The position numbers and the translations under genes were made by a program. This document shows positions 41,519 through 51,714 of a stretch of DNA of 64,000 nucleotides, in pieces. The stretch's first letter is position 1; each line of letters opens with the position of its first letter. Under the pieces are notes generated by a model. The model was not told where the DNA came from. It did no database searches and saw only the letters and a list, made by a program, of their open reading frames with translations. This stretch comes from Ischnura elegans (taxonomy: Eukaryota > Arthropoda > Insecta > Odonata > Coenagrionidae), in contig NC_060246.1 in the NCBI RefSeq assembly GCF_921293095.1, positions 87,603,030-87,667,029 of the forward strand. Reading direction: 5' to 3'.

Positions 41519-42076
41519 TCAATAAATATCCACATCTTTCTCAAGTTTAAGTATAAACTTCATTACATGCAGACAAGTACCTATAATAGCGTCCGTGGTA
41601 CCGTATCTCACTTTTGATTGTATATGGTCCGTGTAACACACAGGTTTTGCACCATCAACACAATCACTTTGAATCATTCCTCCTCCTCCTCCCTTTGCCT
41701 TTAAATGGAATTGAGGTTGGTAGCACTCGTGCACATCCAACCAGATGATCGGGCGCTGCTCTTCCGCCAGGCGTCGCTTCCCCGGATCGGTAATGTTATC
41801 CTGACTGGTTACATTAAATCTCTCCACGATCGCCCCTGCTTCATTTCGGAAGCCGGAGAAAGACACCTTCTGTCCAACCACTTCAATTTTCTTGTTCTGA
41901 TGTCGGAATACACAACAGTACTCCGCGTTAAAAAGTACCGTGAGCACAAAATCTGTGCCCCGATGAGGGATGTAGATGATGTAAGTATCCGAATCTGACT
42001 GCCTCTCCACCACGAGCTCAGTACCCTCAAGGTAAGCCTCGGGATGTCTATGCAGAGCGGCTGTTCTGGTGTTCAT
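41519..42076 (-). CDS. TIR-anchored hypothetical protein, 185 aa
   Basis: A complete minus-strand ORF whose promoter (TATATAAG), ATG and first 27 codons lie inside the right TIR; the remaining codons lie in unique sequence. The protein starts MNTRTAALHRHPEA, is mixed alpha/beta, and has a GGGGG run and several cysteines near the C-terminus. I do not recognise it. It converges on the rightward genes, with a polyadenylation signal (AATAAA on its strand) at the stop codon. The left TIR has only the truncated start. Confidence 0.65.
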   Translation of the reverse strand: MNTRTAALHRHPEAYLEGTELVVERQSDSDTYIIYIPHRGTDFVLTVLFNAEYCCVFRHQNKKIEVVGQKVSFSGFRNEAGAIVERFNVTSQDNITDPGKRRLAEEQRPIIWLDVHECYQPQFHLKAKGGGGGMIQSDCVDGAKPVCYTDHIQSKVRYGTTDAIIGTCLHVMKFILKLEKDVDIY

Positions 42077-42519
42077 GGTGACGACGAATGAGCTCGCATC
42101 CTCCTGTACTCGCTTATATATGGTAGCTTCCCCACACCACTTGAACCTTGATTGGTTCGTCGACTTCGTGGGGGTGGGATGGGCGGAACCTCCCGTCCCA
42201 CTTTAACCTTGACGAGTTCGTCGATTTTGTGGGGGTGGGTTGGGCGGAGAGTCTAGACGTTCAAGGTCACGGGGGAGTGGGATGAGTGGGGTCAATGACT
42301 CCCCCAGAATGCCCATTTCTCACCTACTGACCAACATACCGACACGATCACAAGCGACCGACGATGAACTTCTGTCGCAAACGGCCAAACAGACGTCGAT
42401 CGTCGAAGTGATCCCGTTCAGTAATCGAACACACAAAAGATCTTCAAAAGTCATTCATTTGGTCGCTCACGACCGACGCATCTGTAGTCGCAATAGCATA
42501 ACCAAAATAAGACAATACT
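41995..42519. repeat. Polinton right terminal inverted repeat
   Basis: Inverted match of the left repeat; the inner 334 bp are well conserved and the outer ~190 bp diverged. The right end reads GACAATACT (complement AGTATTGTC), like the left AGTATTATG. Outer parts carry repeated CGACCGACG-type motifs. Confidence 0.92.
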
Positions 42520-42786
42520 AGGAAGTGCTAAGGAGAGTAGGAGAAAAGAGAAGCCTCCTAAAATTATTAAGCATAAGAAGGGACAACTTAGTTGGCCACA
42601 TTTTGAGGCACGATGGTCTGATGAAGACAATCGTTGAAGGACAAGTGGAAGGGAAAACGGGCAAGGGACGGCCCCGAATGAGTTATATAGGACAGGTTAT
42701 AAAGGATGTAAAAGAGAATAAATATGTAGCTATGAAGAGATTAGCGGATAGGAGAGAGAAATTGAGAGCTGCGTCAAACCAATCTT
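42520..42786 (+). pseudogene. non-LTR retrotransposon ORF2, C-terminus (family 1)
   Basis: Directly after the Polinton end an open frame reads EVLRRVGEKRSLLKLLSIRR, GHILRHDGLMKTIVEGQ and GKGRPRMSYIGQV, ending in a TAG/TGATGATGATG-type tail. This is the C-terminal region of an arthropod non-LTR ORF2, related to 19690-20060. The Polinton apparently inserted into this retroelement copy, yet its upstream half is not found left of the Polinton. Confidence 0.75.
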
Positions 42787-43500
42787 AGGATTGTTGACTA
42801 ATGATGATGACTAGTAAGATGAAGATTTATGCTGCGAAATTTATGAAATGGTAATCAATAGCCAATTGATGAAATGTTGACTAATGGAGGAGCTTATTTT
42901 TGGTGATCAGTCACAATACACGACAATATTTTAGGTAGTGTGTAATTACGATGGAATCATACAAAACCGTCGGGAATGACGAAACTATACTTTCAATCAT
43001 GCAACCCAGTCCATGCCTTCCGCTCTGGGAGGGAACGACTGTGGTATTTAGGTGGCTATTCTTAACTTTGGTCATTAATTCCACTCGAATGAGAAATACT
43101 TTGATTCATCTTGCAATCATATAACTACTAGAAAATGGATACAATAAAATCTCAATCAACAGCTAACCTAACCATGAGTCAGATTATGTCATTGCTTTTC
43201 ATATTATTTCACTATTCGATTGATAAAGATGCATATTTGTTGACGCAGTGGACCATCGGAGCCCGCAACTCCTTCAAAAACCCGGTATTTTTTCTATACT
43301 GTCTTGGTATGGATTGCTTCAAAACGAGCCTCGCGTAAAAATCAAGCGACATACTCATAGTTTTCATCTTTCATCTCGGGGAACAACTAATATCTGAGGA
43401 AAATAATGCCATCACGAAAAAATGGCGACAATTAGATCGAGAGAGCTGTCAATCAGCTAATCAGTCGACGACCCATCGATGTAGGATACCCTCTCCGTAG
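42787..43500. other. non-coding stretch
   Basis: AT-rich, no supported gene. Confidence 0.4.
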
Positions 43501-43501
43501 T

Positions 43502-43915
43502 CTCGATCGAAGTCAGATCACGTCTCTCCACACCCTCGCCTCGGGGCGACAACTTCCCTCAACTCCCAGCCACCTCTCCAGTCGTCTTTGTCGTCGACGG
43601 AAAAGACGGGGAACCGTGGGAGTTGATGGAGAGTCGCTCCCCCGACTCCTACTTGGAAACCCCGAGGGGGAAGGATATAGCTAACGGACTGGTTTCGCGA
43701 ACTGGATCCGAAAGACGGAACACCTACGCGAAGCGGGCGGTCGGAATACACGGGAGACTTCGGGAAGAGGGGTATTTGACGAGGATGCCGCCAATGCATA
43801 CCTGCCTCCCCTTCCCCCACACTTTGAGCTCTCCTCCATTGAACGTCTTGAGAAAGACGGAAACTTCTCTCCCGAAATCCTTAACCCGCAAGGAATTTTC
43901 CGCGAGTGAATTGAG
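43502..43915 (+). other. GC-rich, protein-like stretch of unknown origin
   Basis: A GC-rich island in AT-rich DNA with two overlapping plus-strand frames open for over 100 codons. In frame 2 the end (VFDEDAANAYLPPLPPHFEL, then SSIERLEKDGNFSPEIL and a TGA at about 43912-43914) has the composition of a real protein; the other frame runs from 43623 toward a possible GTGCGT donor at 43916. No domain is recognised. It could be a host exon or a decayed element gene. Confidence 0.25.
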
Positions 43916-44939
43916 GTGCGTCAATAGATTCGATGGATCGTGCCGTCATCACGCGCCCACAGGCAGACATGGGGGGCGGAAGTACGCGAGATAAAATAGT
44001 CCACGTGGAGCTCGGGAGTGGACGGTTCGAAGAGTTTGGTCGGTGACTTTCAGAACACATTATTCTGATAATGAAAATCATCTCTTTTGGTTTGGTCGAA
44101 AGACGTGGAAATGATTGAGAGGAAAGAATTATTCTCCCATGAAGGTGATTCCGAAGCGAATTGGCGGTCGAAAACATGTGAGTATGTTCTCACTTCCAAT
44201 TTATGGTGATCGATGCAACTGACTGCCAATGTATTATGCCTCGACAATTTAATTTATCAGCAATTTGTTTTTTCGAACCCCCGTCAGGGTACGCTGAATC
44301 CATGGATAATTTAAGTGGTTATACCCATATTTTTTTGCTATATGCAATGGGAAAAATTCAAATTGATGATACCTTGGAGCAAATTTTAAGGTAAAATGGA
44401 AAATTAGGATTTTGGAATTGCGCTATAGGTGCAGGTTCATACAAATCAAGCAAAGTTTAACTAGCATACAACTCAAGTGTGTTGGATTATGTGATTGTTA
44501 TCACGACCTATCGGATTTATGACTTCATCAGGATATGCGACTCATTTTAACGTCAGGCACTAAATGTTGTAATGGAATGTGCAATTGTTTGTATATAATC
44601 GAATTTTTGAATAGGCAAGGATGCATCACCAACTTTTTTTTTGTTTATTGGTTGTCTGTTAATGAACTTAGCTCCGTGATACACTCCGTCCCCGAGGCCG
44701 ACCTCAACCCTACACGAATTATGACATTTTTGGATGCGGTAAAGTTCTCTCTAAAATCATACCACGTCCACGTTTATCATTGGTCAGCTATTCACTTAAA
44801 CGAAACGCCTCTTTAGCTTGCGCAGTGCTCCTTGCTCTGCGATGTCGTCTTTGAGTGTTTCTTTTTCTGCTCATCGCTCGCGGTTATTTAGTTTATATTT
44901 TGATTTCTGTCATAGTTTTGAAAAGTTTTATATTTCCAG
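43916..44939. other. non-coding stretch
   Basis: AT-rich; short frames without domains. No gene supported. Confidence 0.4.
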
Positions 44940-45175
44940 GGCACCTTCTAGATGAGATACGTAGGAGACATATGGGTAGAATAGGGCGAGTACTTAGCGG
45001 GGAGGGAATGTTGAAGACAATGTTAGAGGGAGGAATGTTTGGTAAACGAGAGAGAGAAAGAAAGAGGGAAGTACATGAAGAAAGGGGAGGCTTGCGGAGT
45101 GCTTTTTAAGTACTTCATGGAATCTACCTCCGGTAGAAAACTTTAATAATAATATTTTCAGGGCATGTTTTTTCT
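44940..45175 (+). pseudogene. non-LTR retrotransposon ORF2 relic (family 2)
   Basis: IGRVLSGEGMLKTMLEGGMF and a basic RERERKREVHEERGG match the C-terminal end of the RT family also seen at 51715-53290 (minus) and 58205-59080 (plus). The shared tail is TACTTCATGGAATCTACCT. Only a short 3' piece remains. Confidence 0.55.
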
Positions 45176-45319
45176 ACCCTTTGCTGAATCCCTTTTAGGG
45201 TAGATTTTATACTTGCACCTAGGTAATATCATTTCTGCTTAGTGTGTATTGGATTAGCACGAAGGAAAATGACGTGGTCTTTATTGGTTCCATTAATATT
45301 TTACGCTTTCACGAAATAA

Positions 45320-45826
45320 ATGAAGGATAGAAAACTACCACGTGTCATTCTTCAAGAACGCGTCGCATCACACTGCGTTTCTCGAGTGCAAGTTTGTGGT
45401 GAATCGCACATTTCATCGCGGCGTCCTCGCGCACATCGATGCTCATCTGGATTTATGGCTTTGTTGCCGGAAGCCAGTCATCGATACGTAAAAAGTCATC
45501 GAAACGTCGAGGAATGGATTGCGGCGGGCGGAGGGGTTCAATTTATCGGATTATCAGACGTTGAGTGTCAAAGAAAACGACGTGCATTTCTCTTGGTTTA
45601 TAACGAAACGAAATCGGAAGCGTTATTTCGCGCCCAATCGCCCGTGGCCTTGACACGTGGATATTACCAGATGAAGGTGTAAATAAACCACTATTTTCGA
45701 ATGGAGGTGCCTCAATCGTTTGCCAAATGGAAGATTGTGAAACCTACGGCCGAGGCGTATGACCGCCTATCAAAGGAATGGCTGAAAAGCTTAGCACTCA
45801 ACCTTGATCGATTGAAACCCTTCTGA
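45320..45826 (+). pseudogene. unknown ORF pair in one frame with an internal stop
   Basis: A 120-codon ORF (45320-45682) and a 41-codon ORF (45701-45826) share the same frame, separated only by a TAA and six codons. Both read like protein: VEEWIAAGGGVQFIGLSDVE in the first, MEVPQSFAKWKIVKPTAEAY then WLKSLALNLDRLKPF in the second. GC content is above the surroundings. No family is recognised; a decayed host or element gene is the simplest reading. Confidence 0.3.
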
Positions 45827-48446
45827 GGCTGATAGTGCTTGTTTTTAAGGTGAAAAAAAAGCATGGCGTTTGGATTTTTGGTTTATTTGCGGTGAACTTA
45901 TGACAGCTAAGGTCACTTCAGCCACTGAGGAGAAGTTTTTATTCTTGGATATTCTCTATTTTACCACCCTTCTAGTCGGTATGTCTTTTGGTCGATCAGC
46001 TGACATATTGCTCTTCAAGGACTTCAACCTTTCTGCTCAATTTAGGAATCAGATTTTAACATACCTGTCGGTTATATTCTGCGAACTTAAACAATAACCT
46101 ACTCCAATGGTCATGGGAATGGTTTTCAGAATTATTTCGCGCGGGAAGAAAAACTTTTTTAACTCACATATTACTCTGCAGAAATTTTACCCATTATATT
46201 TGAATTAGTTGTTAGTTTTTCGTTCCGTTGTAATATTGCCACGGCTCAAAATTTTTCGCGTGTCGATAGGCTTCCTAGGTGGACTAGTGAGAGTAGTATC
46301 TAGTTCCAGAAATTTTTTTATCGCTCTCTGGTTACTGAGGATTCAATTAGTGACGCTCTCTTAAAAATTTCACCTTTGATGTTTTGTAGAAACAAAGGAC
46401 CGAATAGAGAAATATTTTTTGCGGAAATTCATTTCCATCGAAAATATTTTGGATGGCTTAGTGGTTAGTGTGTAGATAAGCTTCGGCTATTGATCGTCAT
46501 CACCAATGGCGAATATGTTCTGGTTAATTATTTGGCAGGGTCGAGTAATGTTCTGGAGACAATAATTTCATGTTGATACAGCATCAATAACCAATTGAAA
46601 TATTTCCAATAGAAAATGAGCCCCCATTTACCTTAAGAAATATACCTTAAGGGTGAATTTATTTGTAATAGATTGAACGGCATTTCTAGATTGTTGTGAA
46701 CGAATTAATTTATTGTACTGCATTAAATAGAATTTTTGGGAATTTGCCAACAAATGCTTTCAAGAGGCTATAACTTTTCCCTTGCCTTTCACTTTTGACA
46801 AGCCCTGGGGAAGTGGTTCCCCACCAGTAGAGGCCAATGGACTACGCAGTCTGAAATTGTGTCAAGTACGTTAATCGGACGGTGCAACGGCGGTTTGCGA
46901 ACCACCCTAGCCAGAGGCGAGGGTGGACCGTACACCGCCACCCACCATTCCCACTAAACCATCCTCGGCCTATTGCCTTAATCCTTAAAGGTCCATAAGG
47001 ATTGCAGCCATTAGATTACACAACAAAATACGTTTTAGGCTAATATTGATGAGTAGATTCCAAAAACATTCATATGAAATCAATAATGAAATCATTCATA
47101 ATAAATCAATTTTTTCTTTATTCTGCAGTATAATGTTTGTAATTGCGTGGGATAGTATTGAAAAGTAATGAAATTGATAGATAGAATCATCTTGAATATA
47201 AATTTCGGTTGACACCCGAAATTACTCCCTATTTCCCCGTGAAACTCTGATCACTTCGTCTGTCAGCGACGCGAGTTTATTTAGAAACCTATTTAAATGC
47301 GCGGTCGGTGGAAACACATCTAGAGGCAGAGTTGAAGATACTCTTTTGTAATATTCATGATAGACGAAATGAGAACCACTGTTCTAGGGAACATTTTTGA
47401 AATTTCCGTCAGAGCTGTTGCGACTGGTGTAAACTGTGTTCTTCTTATGTTCTATCATATGAGTCAACATTTCGTTTAAGTGTTAGACTGATGCATCTCT
47501 GCAGTCAACAGTCAGATCCTTTGATCCAATTTCATAACCAGCAATGCCCACCTCCTGCTGCGCAGAACCGTTACTAGCGCCCGACCTCAGAGTGCGCTGG
47601 GCACTCGACCGTGGCCCACGGGCATCGCGATGGTAAGCGAGGGCAGTGAATTCGCGGAAATCCGGGGAGCCTTAGACTAGGTATAAGCAAAGGCTTTCTT
47701 TATCAGACCTTGTACTCGTTCTATTTTGTTAAATAAATCAATCCTTCAATAATTTCAATTCTTTATGCTCAGTTGTGAAGGCAAAAAGCAATTTTAGAAA
47801 AGATAAAAAAAATCAGAAACTACACTCTACGAGGCAAATTGAATTGCTAAAAAATAGATCTTAATAAACAATGATTAATAATATCACGAAACAGATTAAA
47901 TAAACAGCATGCAGTACTCGCCATAATCTGAATAAAGCAATTGGGCCCATCACGTGACCTCCGATGTTGAAATTTTAATCTTTTTCCCCTACAGAATGCT
48001 TTCCACGTCTCTAATTTTCATGTTATTAGCCAGTGATTTCCATAATTTAAGCCGAATCACGTTAGTTGCATGAAAATAGCGTTACGGTCGGCTCTAATAC
48101 CGGGAAAAAGTATTAACTCAAAAATATAGGGATTAAATCATTCAAATGATCGGTACCTACGAGATGGATGTAGTCTATGTTGACTGGGCATTAATAAAAT
48201 ACATATGCAAAAATTATTCGTGCCGAATCTCGCGGTCGCGAGCCTACCTCCTTGAAAGGCCCTGAATAGCTAGCTATAATACGCTTCTGTCAACTATTTC
48301 ATTGACTGCTGCAGATACTTCTCAATAGTACGATTGCAGCCTTGTTAATACCACGCCGTTGCATGTTTTTTTCGATAGGATGAACTACTAATTTAGGTGA
48401 TGAGTCCAGTAAAAACAACCACCGTTTCAAAATTATCTAAATATAG
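45827..48446. other. non-coding stretch
   Basis: No supported gene. 46445-46500 begins like a tRNA-derived SINE (GGATGGCTTAGTGGTTAGTG) but lacks a B-box. 46800-46985 is a GC-rich repeat-like patch. 47553-47630 is a GC-rich patch with an ATG frame running into a GTAAGC, without any domain. Confidence 0.4.
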
Positions 48447-48775
48447 TAATTAATTATTTATAGAAGTGTAGGTCAGTGAAATGAAATGCAGAATGTTTGC
48501 CGACGTTTTGATATCGTATTATACCTTCATCTTGGCTATAGAGAATGGTTACAATAAATTAATACGTTAAAATACTTTAAGATGTGAACAATTTTTACAA
48601 TTGTATTTTTTACAATAATGAAATAAAAGTAAAAAAATGCCTTGGTACATAAATGAAAAAGAAAAGACAAGAATTTTGACACACCTTATTTGGAAATAAG
48701 GTACGTATAAATTCGTCGGCAAACATTTTGCATTTCATTTCCCTGACCTACACTCCAAGAAATGATTAATTATTA
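48447..48775. mobile_element. about 330-bp MITE with 60-bp inverted repeats
   Basis: AGTGTAGGTCAGTGAAATGA..AATGTTTGCCGACG (from 48465) returns inverted at the right end (to 48754), with two or three mismatches in 41 bp. The pairing extends outward through AATTAATTATTTATAG / AATTAATCATTTCTTG. The interior is AT-rich and non-coding. Superfamily not determined. Confidence 0.75.
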
Positions 48776-49065
48776 TATAAATTGAGCTCATGATGAAGAA
48801 ATAGATTTATCAAAATATACGCGTATTTTCCATTGTCATAATTTTTGGCGGGTTACAGCTAAGTGTGGAGGTGGAGCTGGTATTTTTTTCTTCTTTACCC
48901 ACGAATTCAATAGTTTACTTGTTAAAATAATGAACGTTCATGATACGCTCATGCCCGAATAATATGGGAGAGCATTCTCCAATCGGCTTTTATGTAGTCA
49001 CTCAAATGCGTTTAAAAAAGTCGCCACTTGTTTCGATCCGAATTTCACTAAGAAATACGGTTTAA

Positions 49066-49260
49066 TAGGGCTGTTAACCGAAATGTAATTTCACGGTGAC
49101 GTGACCAACTGAATTAGCAAAATTTAATGGTATTTCTCTTGATTTTGTTGAAATATAGAATTTCTAAAATATAGAACGTATAACGTATATGTGCTTCAGG
49201 AAGAGAATCCGAACACAGATCATTTCTCTGCCACAAACGGCATGTATAATTATGCTATTC
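49066..49260 (+). repeat. diverged direct repeat, copy 1
   Basis: GGGCTGTTAACCGAAATGTA through TCCGAACACAGATCATT has a diverged direct copy at 50108-50300 (GCTGTCAACCGAAATGTA ... TCCGAGCACAGATCATT). Both share ACGTATATGTGCTTCA-type blocks. The two enclose a GC-rich island. Confidence 0.6.
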
Positions 49261-49329
49261 CTCACGATTTTAAGTTTTATATGTCTAGTAAATATTGAAA
49301 GCTACGAAATGTATCGCTCTGGATTCCTC

Positions 49330-50040
49330 GCTGTGCTTCGGACACTTTTGAAAACCGATTAAAATGCCACCACAAGTACGCTTCAAAGGGACGGACTGGT
49401 GCCTCCTATTTGTTGAACCCTTGCCTTCATGATACCGCGATAGTACCGCGTGTGCTGCGTGCGTTTAAATATACTGCTTGCAGGATGCAGTCTGCGGCTC
49501 TTGCTCCCATTCGAGGCGAGACCGCCGCCTGACTGCCGTGGCGATGCGTTTTCAAGTTCACGATCACTCATCGGCCTCAGCGCGTGCCGTAGGGCATTGA
49601 AAGAGAGAGAGAGAGAGAGGGAGAGAGAGTGCTTGGTGCGTGCGGACGAGTGGCTATGTAGGTGGGCGGACGAGAAGGCTGTAGAGTGGCGGGAATCGCT
49701 TTGTAAGTGGCGTCTCGGTGGCTGCGAGTGATGTGGGAAGCCTCGGAAGGGGAAAGTGCAACGGGGCAGCGGAGGGAGGGGAGCAGTGTTACGAAGGCTA
49801 CAGCCGCACTCCCCATCGAATGGAGGCTGGTGAACTTTCTCACTTTCTATACGCAGCCCAAGCCGATTGAGATGTGCTCTCCCAATTGTAGGGCTGGTAG
49901 ATGTAAACACATGTCAAGGCTATTCACCCTAAACACAGGGTTTTCATGTTACTGTGTAACATTTAAAAAATCTCGACCACTGAATATCGGAAATTGATAC
50001 TTTAAATACTCGTATGAGCAAATACGAATAAAATGATCAA
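49330..50040. other. GC-rich island with GA microsatellite
   Basis: Long overlapping frames on both strands (175 codons minus, 93-96 plus) follow from the GC and GA composition. (GA)n lies at 49600-49629. No domain is seen; a CpG-type promoter or a decayed repeat is possible. Confidence 0.35.
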
Positions 50041-50107
50041 AGGCTTCAGCTGTAGCTTTGAATAACGCGAAGTATTGTTGGAAAAGGTGACTCAAATGTA
50101 ATGCTCA

Positions 50108-50300
50108 AATATAATAAGCTGTCAACCGAAATGTATATTCGCGATGATGCGACTGACTGAATTTGTAACTTTTTATGCTATTTCTAACGATTTTATAGAA
50201 ATACAGAATTTTTCAAATACAGTACTTATGAAGTATACGTGCTTCAAGTTGTGAATCCGAGCACAGATCATTCCTGTGCCACAAATGTAACGTTCTATAA
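50108..50300 (+). repeat. diverged direct repeat, copy 2
   Basis: Second copy of the 49066-49260 repeat, offset by about 1.04 kb. Confidence 0.6.
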
Positions 50301-51714
50301 GTACAGATTGTCATACATGTCAGATTAAATTAAACTGTAAAATATATGGACCAACGAAATAATTAACGAGAAAAAGGATCCGCTGAAATGCACCTGCCAA
50401 CTCAAAGGTATGATATCAAATCTTGGGTATGATAACAGAATTTAACTTGATACAATTTGCTAGACACAGGGGGTTAATGTCAACGCAATTCTGCTTCAAC
50501 AGGGTTCTCTCTGTAATGTTGATAAATGGTATTATCGATGGCTGATCTTTTACATTAGCAGGTTTGATTACTATATTTCCGATATACAGGAGTTTGATAT
50601 ATTTTTATTTTGCGTTCAGCTAAAAGAAACTACGAATAAAATGTGAGGAGGAAAACGATCGGGAAAGCAAACCTTGAAGGATCTAGATTATTACCAGCAT
50701 TATCTGAAGAAAAGGATCACCTGTCTCCAAAACTGATGACACATCTGCTTTAGCTAATGCTCTCAAGACACTGAGTGGTGAAAATCTTTCTCCACCGTTA
50801 ACTTTTCACCATGAGCGGAAACACGCATTTCCGTTAAAGAACTTGGTCCTTAACAGTGAATAAATCTTAAAATTCGAGAGTTTTGGATGCAGATTATCCG
50901 ATGAAAAAGGAAGTGCCTCGTTTACTGTTTTTATTTATTTGCATTTTATCTTTTTTACATTACCTCACGCGTTAGGTCCGGTTTAACCCCTTCATGTGAT
51001 GAGTTTGTGATTCTATGATAATAATGAAACGAATATTTTTAAGAAAAGTTTCAAATAAAAAAAACCATAGAATGTATGCACAATTTATATATCAAAGTTA
51101 GGTATACATACTGGGCGGCAAAAACATTATGCATAGATGTAATAAAAGCAATTAAAGTTGAAGATGAAGAAAATGTTCTTGAGAGAACTTGAGGTTAATC
51201 GATCGTTTAATCAATGAAAGGCGACTATTAGTCTTGGACTGTGTACAAAAGACAACTTGCAAGTGGGTAACTAGTCCTCATAATACGCACCGTTCGATAT
51301 TATCACTGGCAGAGTCGATGCAGTTTCATAAATGCTGAAGAGTGATGATCGGTTTGCTGCGTTGGGAATCGGAAAAAGGACAATCCCCGCTCAAACATCG
51401 AAATTATTAGCTTGCATCTATGAAAATAATCACATGGACACATAACTTAACACCGGTAAAGGAGTAATCAATTTATTTCCAATGGTAGGTATTATTTGTT
51501 CGTAAGGTATGTGTGTACTCAAGTTTGACCAAACAAACTACCGTAATCCCTTGTTTCTTCAATTTAATATTTAAGCGGGCGTTTTAGTTATGGACTGTTT
51601 GTGTCAACGGAAATACCATATAACTCTGTCAAAATATAATCAAAATTCAACCGATTAAGGTAGGTTTTCACAGGGTATTTGCGAAGTATTCTGGCAGTAT
51701 CGCTTCCCTTTATG
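50301..51714. other. non-coding stretch
   Basis: AT-rich, no supported gene. Confidence 0.4.

Larger units (their letters stand above)
24654..42519. mobile_element. Polinton/Maverick element
   Basis: A 17.9-kb element bounded by inverted repeats beginning AGTATT on both ends (24654 and, inverted, 42519), as in Polintons. Inside are the hallmark genes: protein-primed PolB, DDE integrase, A32-like ATPase, adenain-like protease and jelly-roll capsid proteins, all on the plus strand from 29.1 to 39.4 kb, plus small genes. Every hallmark ORF except PolB is intact. I found no 6-bp target duplication: the left neighbour is CATATA and the right neighbour AGGAAG. The right flank is inside a non-LTR retrotransposon frame. 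Polintons are virus-like transposons related to adintoviruses and virophages. Confidence 0.96.

Noticed and set aside
24648-42525. A 6-bp target-site duplication for the Polinton
   Set aside because: CATATA on the left and AGGAAG on the right do not match, and shifting the ends by a few bases does not help.
49383-49910. 175-codon minus-strand ORF
   Set aside because: Frames are open on both strands because of GC and GA-repeat composition; the protein is Ser/Leu/His low-complexity without a domain.
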